Shown here piece after piece: positions 43,308 through 51,599 of a stretch of DNA of 52,337 nucleotides. The notes below the pieces were generated by a model. That model saw only the letters and a program-made list of their open reading frames with translations, ran no database searches and was not told the DNA's origin. The DNA lies in assembly GCA_964534175.1 (NCBI GenBank), contig CAZHNS010000016.1, positions 1-52,337 of the forward strand, given 5' to 3'. The position numbers and the translations under genes are program-made. Each line of letters begins with the position of its first letter. Position 1 is the first letter of the stretch. The stretch comes from JAFGHJ01 sp964534175 (GTDB lineage Bacteria > Hydrothermota > UBA3072).

Positions 43308-43394
43308 AACAAAAAAAGTTGTATTTTTAATTATTTTAAAAGTTAAAAAAAGAAAAAATTATTGTAACAACTAAATTAAAAGGAGGTATTTATT

Positions 43395-43988
43395 ATGAAG
43401 GCTAAAATCGCCATAATCGTGATAGTAGTGGTAATTGCCATAGTAGCTGTTTTACTCGTTACAGATGTAATTGTTATCACAAAAACAGTCGAGAAAACAG
43501 AAGAATCAATCACTACGGAGGAAGAAGCCGGCGAATTAGAGCCCACCAAAGAAGAGGAAGCGCCAGTTGAATCCGTTTCTGGCAAGTTAGGACTTTCCAA
43601 CATTGTATTTTGCTCGGAAAGGCCCAAAGGCTACATGGATTATAAAGAACAACCAGACGCAACATTCAAACCGGGCGATGTCGTCTGGGTCTACTATAAT
43701 TTAGACGGCGTAAAATATAATATAAATCAGGATAACACAAAAGAAGTGTGGCTGAAATTACACTTAACGTTGAAATCACCCGAAGGTGTTGTTCTGTTGG
43801 ACGAAGATTTATACAATGAACATAAAAACTTTGGGGAAGAGTATAATTTAGAGGAGTTATTTTTAAGGGTTAATATAAATACAACAGAAGAACTCGCCGA
43901 AGGTAAATACATTGCAGAATCGACTCTCAGAGACGAACTCGCCGACAAAGAAGCTACTGCCTCAACGAGTTTCTGGCTGCAAAAATAA
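43395..43988 (+). CDS. Membrane-anchored protein of unknown function
   Basis: The 197-residue protein starts at an ATG with AAAAGGAGG nine bases upstream. One transmembrane segment (about 4-30, rich in Ile and Val) is followed by an acidic linker (VEKTEESITTEEEAGELEPTKEEEAPVE) and a ~140-residue beta-rich extracytoplasmic domain containing PKGYMDYKEQPDATFKPGDVVWVYYNLDG, LHLTLKSPEGVVLLDEDLY and GKYIAESTLRD. The domain resembles the small immunoglobulin-like outer-surface type, but I recognise no named family. It is a single gene with its own promoter. Confidence 0.7.
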   Translation: MKAKIAIIVIVVVIAIVAVLLVTDVIVITKTVEKTEESITTEEEAGELEPTKEEEAPVESVSGKLGLSNIVFCSERPKGYMDYKEQPDATFKPGDVVWVYYNLDGVKYNINQDNTKEVWLKLHLTLKSPEGVVLLDEDLYNEHKNFGEEYNLEELFLRVNINTTEELAEGKYIAESTLRDELADKEATASTSFWLQK

Positions 43989-44113
43989 ATTTATCACAGA
44001 GAATACGAAAAAATAAAGAATTTAGAAGTTAGGAGTTAGCAGTTAGAAACTCAACCCCACCCCGAAAAACTTATTAGACTGCAAAGACCACAGAGTTTAA
44101 TGTTCGTTTTTTT

Positions 44114-45844
44114 CTATCTATGTGGTTTTATATAGATAGGGTACGGACCGACTTCAACCTCCAAGGCGTTATTATCCGCTTCCAGTATAATTGAATGCCC
44201 CAGCATATCTATAACCTCATAAGCCCCGCTTTCAATAGGAATAGTTGCGTTAAGCGAACCTGACACGTTCCATACAACAATAACCGGGTCATAATTTAAG
44301 CTATCGGCATTGGGATTAAAGCGATAAGCGTAGTAACCTGCCGTACCGTCACTTATCGCACCTATTAGCTTCGGTTTTGGCATTAAGCTAATCATATTTT
44401 GCACAGCGTAAGCGGATTCATACCTTTCTCTAGTATCAAAAACAAAAAAACCCGTATTACTTCCGTCTGCGTCAAACATAAACATAACATGCACTGTTTC
44501 CACCCCCAACCGTAACGCTGTTAAATACAAACGCACCACATAAGCTGCCTGGAAACGCTCTGTCAAACCTTCATCCCGTTCGAAAACTCCTTCCAGACGA
44601 TTATACCCAACTTCAGTAAACCAGACCGGCTTATCCTCATTTCCATAGTTATCCATTATTTGTCTGTACATGTTATAACTATTAGCTACCGAATAATGGT
44701 ATGAGCCTCTACCGACAGGGTAATCCTCTGCATCGGGTGGACAGTAATGTGTGTAGGGATGATTGGATAAAATGTCATAACAGGCAGAAGGATCTTCCCC
44801 GATATCCTCCACAGCTTTATGAACGAGGCCTATGAATCCGGAATCGGGATTTGTTGGATCAGGGCCCCAGTATATATCATCTGCACTACCCCCACAGGCG
44901 GACAACCCTACCACCTTAATGCTATCTCCCCATATGCTCTTTATATGATTATAGCTTGTGCAGAGTAACTTTGCATATAACCTTGTCTTTTGACGCATCG
45001 AAGGAGGATCATCAAGATAAGCTCCGTAAAGATAATGTAAATTCGGCTCATTCCATATTTCGACGTATTGAATCGGTTTATAAGGTTCATCTGGATTATC
45101 CCCAAAAAATGAACCGCCAGGGCCATAACGGGAAAGAATTGTATCCATATAAATAATGTAATCATCTATAAAGGCTTGATCCTGAGCCTCATCTTCCCAA
45201 TCTAAACCATAGGCACTTCTTATCTTTGTTGTACCACCAGCAATGGTTAGCATGATATCTATATCGATACTGTTTAACGCTCTCATAGCATTATCGTTGA
45301 ATTGAGCAAGATGAGCGCCGGGCCTTATGCTCCCCCATCCAACCTCTGAGACTTCATCCTGCCAGTGAGCATAATCAGAAAAATATGTGTACCATGCGTA
45401 CAGTCCGTAAATAGATATATCAGGAACAGGTGCATTAATTATATCCTCAATATCCGGAAAATCCTGCATCTCATCTATACTAATTCTTTCAGGGTAGAAA
45501 GGAACGGTCTCTGGCTGTCCAATCAGGATTTTATCGATACCCATAACTCCGAACAAGAAATTATTTATAACAATAAACTTTAAACTTTGCTCGTTATTAA
45601 TATTGAGAAGATAAACTCCAGAAAGAAGAGATTCTCCTGAAATAGTAACTTCCGAATCATTAAAACTTCTTATCCTCCTTCCGCAGACATCTATAACTCC
45701 AACTGAAATTGCCTCGTCGCTTTCCAATATTAACCTACCCGACTCTTCAATTATATTTAGGTAGCAAAAAGCCTTTTCACTTTTTAATAATAAGAAAAAA
45801 AATAATAAAATAGATAAAATTTTAGTATATTTGAAAATTTTCAA
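44114..45844 (-). CDS. Secreted glycoside-hydrolase-like protein with N-terminal sorting-like domain
   Basis: The 576-577-residue protein starts at TTG (45844 favoured; 45847 also possible) with AAAGGAG upstream. A signal peptide (about 1-28) is followed by ~65 residues (30-95: GVIDVCGRRIRSFNDSEVTI, LLSGVYLLNINNEQSLKFIV) that read like the FlgD/Por-type sorting fold, but near the N-terminus instead of the C-terminus. The rest is a (beta/alpha)8 barrel of the GH39/GH5-like clan, with acid/base Glu267 in EIWNEPN and nucleophile Glu412 in WFTEVGYN. Substrate unknown; the broader GH-A clan is certain. No sorting domain is at the C-terminus. Confidence 0.85.
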   Translation of the reverse strand: MKIFKYTKILSILLFFFLLLKSEKAFCYLNIIEESGRLILESDEAISVGVIDVCGRRIRSFNDSEVTISGESLLSGVYLLNINNEQSLKFIVINNFLFGVMGIDKILIGQPETVPFYPERISIDEMQDFPDIEDIINAPVPDISIYGLYAWYTYFSDYAHWQDEVSEVGWGSIRPGAHLAQFNDNAMRALNSIDIDIMLTIAGGTTKIRSAYGLDWEDEAQDQAFIDDYIIYMDTILSRYGPGGSFFGDNPDEPYKPIQYVEIWNEPNLHYLYGAYLDDPPSMRQKTRLYAKLLCTSYNHIKSIWGDSIKVVGLSACGGSADDIYWGPDPTNPDSGFIGLVHKAVEDIGEDPSACYDILSNHPYTHYCPPDAEDYPVGRGSYHYSVANSYNMYRQIMDNYGNEDKPVWFTEVGYNRLEGVFERDEGLTERFQAAYVVRLYLTALRLGVETVHVMFMFDADGSNTGFFVFDTRERYESAYAVQNMISLMPKPKLIGAISDGTAGYYAYRFNPNADSLNYDPVIVVWNVSGSLNATIPIESGAYEVIDMLGHSIILEADNNALEVEVGPYPIYIKPHR

Positions 45845-45863
45845 CAATAACTCCTTTCTGGCA

Positions 45864-45893
45864 ATTATAATCTAAAGAAGGGTAGAATGTCAA
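45864..45893 (-). promoter_or_regulatory. Promoter of the glycoside-hydrolase-like gene
   Basis: TTGACA (45888-45893), 18-base spacer, TATAAT (45864-45869) on the minus strand; the start codon lies at about 45844. Confidence 0.62.
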
Positions 45894-46073
45894 GGGCTGG
45901 AGATGCTTCGCATCAGTTAATTAGTAAAGTAGTTAAATGGGAAATTAGTTAAAAAAACTACAATACCTACATGTTCTACATGTAAAAAAATTGGAGGTGG
46001 GGTGGGTAAAAGACATAATTATTTTTTTCTCTGTGAGTTTGTCTTTTCTCTGTGAACTCTGTGGTTAAAACAA
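45894..46073. repeat. Dispersed repeats at the accessory-region border
   Basis: A short hairpin (GATGC-TTC-GCATC, about 45903-45915) and CTCTGTG units at 46030-46068 (TTCTCTGTGAACTCTGTGGTTAAAAC) lie here. The latter matches the ACAGAG family seen at 3376 and 8925. Confidence 0.55.
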
Positions 46074-46140
46074 TGCCGGAGGAGGGATTTGAACCCACAA
46101 GTATTCTCACAAGCGTTTCTACTGCTAAAAAAGTTTTATT
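46074..46140 (-). tRNA. tRNA-Leu 3'-half fragment (possible integration site)
   Basis: On the minus strand the sequence from about TTTTAGCAGTAGAAAC to CTCCGGCA looks like the 3' half of a leucine tRNA: T-arm GTGGG-TTCAAAT-CCCTC (one mismatch), acceptor CTCCGGC and discriminator A, with a 16-base variable region before it. A T-T-A-G string suggests an anticodon loop, but the matching 5' half is absent. It is not the 3' end of tRNA-Leu at 41101. Such fragments are usually left by tyrosine integrases. Not a functional tRNA. Confidence 0.6.
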
Positions 46141-46314
46141 ATTCATGCTTTATAAGCCTTTTAACTTAATTACATAAATCTTAATAGATGACTTATTTCT
46201 TTATTATTCCAATTAGTATGTCACTCAAGAGTCCCAATTTTAATGTTAGTTATAAATGCTTAGACGGAAAATTTTGTTCTAAATTAAATTTATTTTAAAG
46301 TGAACAGTAAATTC

Positions 46315-47724
46315 TTATCTCAACACCTTCCTCGCAAATGAGACTGTAAAATATGCCATTAGAAACAACCCCAAAAAACCTTCGATCCCGGAGAGAAATC
46401 TCAATATCCCGTGGGGGTAACAATCACCATAACCTATAGTCAAAAAAGTAATAATACTGTGATATAAAGCCTTGCTCGCTTTATTTATAATCGTTTCGTT
46501 CCCTTCACCAGATGGAAGTAATAACTCAAAATACTTATAATATATTCCGGAAAATAACACTAAAACTACAAACATGCTAACTGCTACATTACGGGGGGCT
46601 ATTCCGTACTTTCCCATCAATTCAAAAACTACTCGTTTAAAACCGTATACCAATTTTTTCTTAAACCGAATTTTACAATTATCCCCTTTTTTTATTTCTG
46701 CTTCGTCCCGGATCTCATGATACTTAAGCCAAAAATAAGCACTATCTTCATCCTCATACTGCCCTAGACTACGGAAATTTTCCTTAAGCAATCTAAATTG
46801 TTCTCTTTTTTCTTTGTGGGTTGTATCTTGCTGGATGTTGATTACATCTGCTTTGCTTTTTGCTTTTCTTCCTAAAAGTAATTCCCCTGCGCCTACAAAT
46901 ATTTTACCAGTTAACTGTGTATTTACTAATTTCAATTGATTTATATTTGCTCCTGTGAAGTTAAGGGTTCCATGGATTAACGAGTTAGAAAAATCAATTA
47001 CATCTGCCTTCTTAACTCTCATATCCCAATCCCCAAGAACTTTCAAAGAGGCAAAAAACATACATCCCTCACCGAAGTTTACGTCCTCAAAGGAAACATC
47101 TGCTTTACCGAAGTTCGTATGCTCGAAGGAAAGATCCCCATCTCTGAATTTTGCACCTCTGAAGGATACATTCCCATTCCCGAAGGTTATACCCGAAAAG
47201 TCAGCCTTACCTTTTTCGAAGATTGAATCTAAGAAAGAAATATCTCCTTCTGCGAAGGTTGCATCATTAAAGAGAACATCTCCTTCCCCGAAGTTTGCCA
47301 TTTGGAAAGGAACTCTTCCCTTCCCAAAGCTTGCGCTACTGAAGATAACGTCCCCATTCTCGAAACTCGCATTCCAGAAGGAAGTATCTCCCTCAAAAAC
47401 CGCATAAAAAAATTCAGCTCCCCAATCAAAGAAAGCAAACGCTGCGTTGAAATTCTTTAGGACAACTTCATCGTAATCTCCACTTCCTTCTCTTCTCCTA
47501 TACTCCGAAAGGGAAAATCCTTTTATATACTTATTTTTTAAATCTACTGGTTTTCCAATCGCTATCCACTCATAAATCTTCTCTTTTTTAACTACCTCGA
47601 ATATCTTCTCTTCTAAAAATTTATTTTTTTTCAAACTAAAAAGCTTTCTACTACCCTCAGTAGCTTTTATTACAACTTTCTCCAATCCATCTTCTTTGAA
47701 AGGTTCGCTTATCTCATATCCCAT
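46315..47724 (-). CDS. K+-channel protein with 12-residue Phe-repeat domain
   Basis: The 469-residue protein has an N-terminal domain (1-100), a repeat domain (about 116-224) in which Phe occurs at 116, 121, 128, 133, 140, 145, 152, 157, 164, 169, 176, 181, 188, 193, 200, 205, 212, 217 and 224, alternating 7 and 5 apart for nine units of 12. A linker follows, then two transmembrane helices (about 378-402 and 443-465) flanking a pore helix and K+ filter TIGYGD (429-434). It resembles pentapeptide-repeat/Ion_trans_2 fusions, so a potassium-selective pore gated by a solenoid is likely. The start codon is about 7 bp after the -10 box and no ribosome site is seen. Confidence 0.9.
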   Translation of the reverse strand: MGYEISEPFKEDGLEKVVIKATEGSRKLFSLKKNKFLEEKIFEVVKKEKIYEWIAIGKPVDLKNKYIKGFSLSEYRRREGSGDYDEVVLKNFNAAFAFFDWGAEFFYAVFEGDTSFWNASFENGDVIFSSASFGKGRVPFQMANFGEGDVLFNDATFAEGDISFLDSIFEKGKADFSGITFGNGNVSFRGAKFRDGDLSFEHTNFGKADVSFEDVNFGEGCMFFASLKVLGDWDMRVKKADVIDFSNSLIHGTLNFTGANINQLKLVNTQLTGKIFVGAGELLLGRKAKSKADVINIQQDTTHKEKREQFRLLKENFRSLGQYEDEDSAYFWLKYHEIRDEAEIKKGDNCKIRFKKKLVYGFKRVVFELMGKYGIAPRNVAVSMFVVLVLFSGIYYKYFELLLPSGEGNETIINKASKALYHSIITFLTIGYGDCYPHGILRFLSGIEGFLGLFLMAYFTVSFARKVLR

Positions 47725-47731
47725 ACACTAA

Positions 47732-47759
47732 AACTTACGAATTTTCAAGAACTTGTCAA
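47732..47759 (-). promoter_or_regulatory. Probable promoter of the K+-channel gene
   Basis: TTGACA (47754-47759), 16-base spacer, TAAGTT (47732-47737; weak) on the minus strand; the ATG at 47724 would be close to or at the transcript start. Confidence 0.45.
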
Positions 47760-47856
47760 GAAACCAAATCTTCATAAAAGAGAAATTTTTGGCAAATTTA
47801 ACACATTTATGAACAGCTGTAAAAAAATATCTTACTATCTATCAATATCTTAGAAA

Positions 47857-47939
47857 AATTTTATATACTTTTTCGAAACGTTTTCCCCTTATAAGAAACA
47901 ACATCATTCTCAAGAGAGTAGAGAATTTTATATACTTTT
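47857..47939. repeat. Pair of 16-bp direct repeats
   Basis: AATTTTATATACTTTT occurs exactly at 47857-47872 and 47924-47939, 67 bp apart, in the gap between the divergent K+-channel and excisionase-like genes. It could be an operator or replication iteron. The rest of 47725-48050 has no gene that I can support. Confidence 0.5.
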
Positions 47940-48051
47940 CCGGGAAGGGAGTTCATATAAGTAAACGATATTTATTAAAATACACCTATCGAAACTTAAA
48001 TAGAAATTCCCGAATGCTATAAAAAAAGAGAAAAAAGAAAGGAGGCAAAAG

Positions 48052-48081
48052 ATGTTATTGTATTTGTTAAATCTTTTCTGA
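48052..48081 (+). CDS. Putative Leu-rich leader peptide
   Basis: ATG at 48052, with AAAGGAGG ten bases upstream, starts a nine-codon frame, MLLYLLNLF, ending in TGA. Five of nine codons are Leu. It is followed at once by an ACCT...AGGT-based hairpin (about 48081-48104). The arrangement is like an attenuator leader, but there is no terminator T-run and the evidence is only sequence pattern. Confidence 0.3.
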   Translation: MLLYLLNLF

Positions 48082-48162
48082 CCTATGTTTTTTGAAAACA
48101 GGTTATCTATGAAATGACTAAAGCGTTAATGTAAAGTTAAACACAATAAAAGGAGTGTTTTT

Positions 48163-48348
48163 ATGCCAAATATAAAATACTATAAAGTGTCTGAGGCTGC
48201 TGAAATAGCTCAGATAGCCAACAAGACAATGTACGGATTGGTAAGAGAGAAAAAGGTGCCATATGTAAAAATAGGCGGATCAATACGTATACCAATTGAG
48301 CGTTTTCAGAATTGGCTTGCATCAAGAACAGTTGATCCTATAGAATAG
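48163..48348 (+). CDS. Excisionase/MerR-like small DNA-binding protein
   Basis: The 61-residue protein consists of a winged helix-turn-helix of the HTH_17 type: YKVSEAAEIAQIANKTMYGLVREKKVPYVKIGGSIRIPIERFQNWL. Such proteins act as excisionases or as small transcription regulators in mobile elements. AAAAGGAG lies seven to eight bases upstream of the ATG. It precedes the primase-polymerase gene and fits with the recombinase at 51.6 kb. Confidence 0.87.
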   Translation: MPNIKYYKVSEAAEIAQIANKTMYGLVREKKVPYVKIGGSIRIPIERFQNWLASRTVDPIE

Positions 48349-48530
48349 TCAAGCCTAAATCCCTTTAAAATTAGATAAAAGATTCAGTTTTTAAAGTTTC
48401 AAGTTTTCTCTTAAGGGGATTCACGAAAAAAACAAATGATAAAAAATTAATAAGTGCTTGCATCAAAGTACACAGCTACCTTCACGTCAACAGCAAGAAA
48501 AACTTTATAACTAAAAAAAGAGAGGTCATA

Positions 48531-50777
48531 ATGGCTTTAACAAAAATAATGAATATTAATAAAGTATACAAATACTCAATATCATATCTAAACTCAAAAT
48601 TGTCGATAATTCCTGTAAAGGTAAAATCTAAAACCCCAGCAATCAGTAGTTGGAAAGAATATCAACAAAGAGTTCCATCTTATGAAGAAGTAGAAGATTG
48701 GTTTAAATATACTCCGAACACAAACATTGCTATAGTAACTGGTACAGTGAGTGGCAATCTAGTAGTAATAGACTTTGATGACAAAAAAATATTTGATGAA
48801 TGGTTTGAAAGTCATAAGGAGATTGCCGAAAACACATGGCTTGTTGAGACGGCAAGGGGTTATCATGTATATTTTAAACTTAAGGGTAAAATCCCTCGAA
48901 AATTTAAATTTAAAGGAGGCGATGTCCAAGGTAATGGCGCGTATGTTGTAGCTCCTCCATCAGATCATCCAGATGAAAAACCATACAATTTTATAAATAA
49001 AACCGAGAAAATTTTCGAGATAGAGAATCTGGCAGAAATCGATATATATCCTGAGAACATAAGCAATCAAAGCGACTGGGCGGAAAAAGCCTTAAAGGGA
49101 GTACCTGAAAATTACAGGAATGATACCGGAATTAGATTGGCAGGCCTCTGGAGAAGCCGAGGAGATTCTGAAGATACCATTCTCGAAAAACTGATAGATT
49201 GGAACAAAAAAAATGAACCGCCTTTAGCAGAAGAGGATTTGAAACCAATTGCAAAGTCTGCTGCCAAATACGAAAAAGGAAAGAAATTAAGTCAGAAAGA
49301 AAGACTCCTGCATTATGTTTTAGAAAGTGGAATAACATTTTTTCACGACCAGATTGGAGAACCCTTTACTTCTTTTGCTACCGAAAACCATAGAGAGATA
49401 ATTAACATAGGCTCAAAAAAGTTTGATCTTTGGCTCTCTCACATTTTTCTTGAGAAGGAAAATATAGTTATAAATTCAGGTATTAAAAAAGCAGTAAAAG
49501 ATATTCTCGCAGCAAAAGCTATCTTCGAAGGACAAGAAAAGAAACTGTGGAATAGAGTCACAGAATATAACGGGAGTTTCTGGTATGATCTGGCCGATAA
49601 GAAATGGAGCGCCATAAAAACAGACGAATTAGGATGGAAACTTATTGGGAATCCTCCTGTCTTATTTGTTAGATATCCTCACCAATCTCCTCAAGTCACC
49701 CCCAGCTATGTTGAAAATCCTTCCAATTTTCTGGAAGAACTATTTAAATTTATCAACATTAAGAGCAAAGATAATCGACTTTTATTAAAAGTTTATCTTG
49801 TATCATCATTTATCCCTGATTTTCCTCACCCTATTCTTGTATTGCATGGAGATAAAGGCTCGGGAAAAACATTTAGTTTTAAACTTTTAAAAATGCTAAT
49901 TGATCCCAGCCAGGTAGAAGTTTCCACTTTACAAACAGATATATCCGAAACAATCCAAAATTTATATCATCATTGGATTTCCTACTTTGACAATATTTCA
50001 TCAATCCCAATACCGATACAAGATGCTCTATGTCGTGGTTGCACCGGAGAGGCTTTTTCAAAAAGGGAGTTATTTACAAATCAAGGAGATATAATTTTTA
50101 AATTTCAGCGTTGTATTGGTTTGAATGGAATAGACCTAAGTTTTAATCGGCCTGACTTAATGGATAGATCTATTATTTTTGATCTGGAACGGTTCGAAAG
50201 AACAAAACCGGAGAAGATTCTTATAGAAGAGTTTGAAAAAATAAAACCAAAAATCCTTGGAGCTATTTTTACAATCTTAAGCAAAGCAATCTCTTATCAC
50301 AAAAAAAACGTATCCACTACCTTCAAATTTAGAATGGCTGATTTTGCTCATTGGGGATTAGCCATCACTAATGCTTTAGGTTATAAAGAAGAAAATTTCT
50401 TAAAAGCTTATGGGAATCAGGTAAAAAGAACCGTTCTTCATTCACTATATACAAATCCACTAGGCCAAGCAATTCAATCTTTTGTTAATAAAAATCTTCA
50501 AGAGGAAAAAGAGTGGAAAGGAACTCCAACGGAACTTTATAATAAACTTAATAAAATTGCCAACCAAGAGAAAATTGATACCAATTCTAAACTTTTCCCA
50601 AGTGGTGCCAACTGGATGTGGAGACGATTAAGAGAAATTAAAGTGGACTTACAACAAACAGGTATTGTTGTAAAAAATATTCATTCTGGGAAACAACGAG
50701 AAATAACCATATCAATTTTGGACAAAGAAAATAAAAATACAATAAGTTCTTTTCAAATACATAAAGGAATTATCTAG
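48531..50777 (+). CDS. Primase-polymerase/helicase replication protein
   Basis: The 748-residue protein has an N-terminal bifunctional primase-polymerase (prim-pol) domain (about 15-165): the catalytic VVIDFDD (Asp81, Asp83), the His in ARGYHVYF (His112) and the GGDVQGNGAYVVAPPS motif. A middle region links to a superfamily 3-like AAA+ helicase: Walker A GDKGSGKT (440-447), Walker B in HHWISYFDNISSIP and the arginine-finger region DLMDRSIIFDLERFE. It should initiate replication of a plasmid, phage or integrative element. GAGAGG precedes the ATG. No typical chromosomal replication genes are nearby. Confidence 0.9.
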   Translation: MALTKIMNINKVYKYSISYLNSKLSIIPVKVKSKTPAISSWKEYQQRVPSYEEVEDWFKYTPNTNIAIVTGTVSGNLVVIDFDDKKIFDEWFESHKEIAENTWLVETARGYHVYFKLKGKIPRKFKFKGGDVQGNGAYVVAPPSDHPDEKPYNFINKTEKIFEIENLAEIDIYPENISNQSDWAEKALKGVPENYRNDTGIRLAGLWRSRGDSEDTILEKLIDWNKKNEPPLAEEDLKPIAKSAAKYEKGKKLSQKERLLHYVLESGITFFHDQIGEPFTSFATENHREIINIGSKKFDLWLSHIFLEKENIVINSGIKKAVKDILAAKAIFEGQEKKLWNRVTEYNGSFWYDLADKKWSAIKTDELGWKLIGNPPVLFVRYPHQSPQVTPSYVENPSNFLEELFKFINIKSKDNRLLLKVYLVSSFIPDFPHPILVLHGDKGSGKTFSFKLLKMLIDPSQVEVSTLQTDISETIQNLYHHWISYFDNISSIPIPIQDALCRGCTGEAFSKRELFTNQGDIIFKFQRCIGLNGIDLSFNRPDLMDRSIIFDLERFERTKPEKILIEEFEKIKPKILGAIFTILSKAISYHKKNVSTTFKFRMADFAHWGLAITNALGYKEENFLKAYGNQVKRTVLHSLYTNPLGQAIQSFVNKNLQEEKEWKGTPTELYNKLNKIANQEKIDTNSKLFPSGANWMWRRLREIKVDLQQTGIVVKNIHSGKQREITISILDKENKNTISSFQIHKGII

Positions 50778-51517
50778 TCATCTAGCTTGTCAGATCTATT
50801 GAACCAAGTTTTATCAACAAAACCATATAGCATATACAACATTAACAGCATTTCTCTTTCTTTTCTTTATTTTAACCTTTTGGTTGTTAGCGTAAAAAGA
50901 CTGGCCTATACCAAAAGCAAACATATATAGAGAATAAGCAATTATACTGTTAGTGGTGTATATGCTGTTCACTGGCAATATTTCAATATGCCAATAAAAT
51001 TCTAAACACGAAAAAATATCTCCTTTCTGCACTCTCTATTATTTTTTTCCAGGAATAAACCTGAGTACCGCTCAAATTACCATAATTATGTTCATTAAAA
51101 ACAACCACATTTTCATATGAAACAAAATTGGTTCACGGTGATACAAATCAGAACCATTTTTATCATATTCATTCACAGGTACTTACGTTTTTATGTGCGA
51201 ATCAAATGAACTCAATGAACTAAATATTTTGTGATTATGAACCAGAAAATCTTATGAAATAATAGATGAACAGAGTTATGAACGGAGATGATTTTTTAAC
51301 CAAGAAGGTAAAATTTTAACCAAAAAAATAAAATATACTAGTAATATTACCCAACAAGAGCCCAGTTTTCTTCTAATCACTCATATAAACGCCAGGAACC
51401 ATTTCTTCGATAGGACCCAATCAAGGATACCCTCAATCGAGCAAATATTCAATTTAAGGTTAAAAAATACAAATATACTTTTAGTTAGCTTAAAATGTTA
51501 TATAATACCGTTTAGGC
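50778..51517. other. Non-coding region with clustered hexamers (candidate origin)
   Basis: Of the ~820 bp between the replication gene and the recombinase gene, this part has no gene that I can support. ATGAAC occurs at 51206, 51215, 51237, 51266 and 51278 (five in 78 bp), with an inverted GTTCAT at 51090. A TTTTAACCAA unit is repeated near 51294 and 51313. Such clustering is compatible with an iteron-type origin. A 72-codon frame at 50814-51032 lacks a usable ribosome site. Confidence 0.45.
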
Positions 51518-51584
51518 TTGACAAAAAAATTTATTCGGGCATACTTACTATATAATACCTTTTTTATATCTAAGGGGTATTATA
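51501..51584 (+). promoter_or_regulatory. Recombinase promoter with TATAATACC elements
   Basis: TTGACA (51518-51523) lies 16 bases upstream of CATACT (51540-51545). The motif TATAATACC occurs at 51501-51509 and 51551-51559, and inverted as GGTATTATA at 51576-51584, bracketing the promoter, as an operator would. Confidence 0.5.
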
Positions 51585-51599
51585 GGGGTTGTTATAAAG

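Noticed and set aside
41101..46140. tRNA-Leu at 41101 as the partner attachment site of the fragment at 46074
   Set aside because: The two differ at several T-arm and variable-arm positions, so the 3' halves are not the same att core.
50814..51032. A 72-codon frame on the minus strand beside the prim-pol gene
   Set aside because: GTG start only, its apparent ribosome site lies inside the frame, and no family match is visible.
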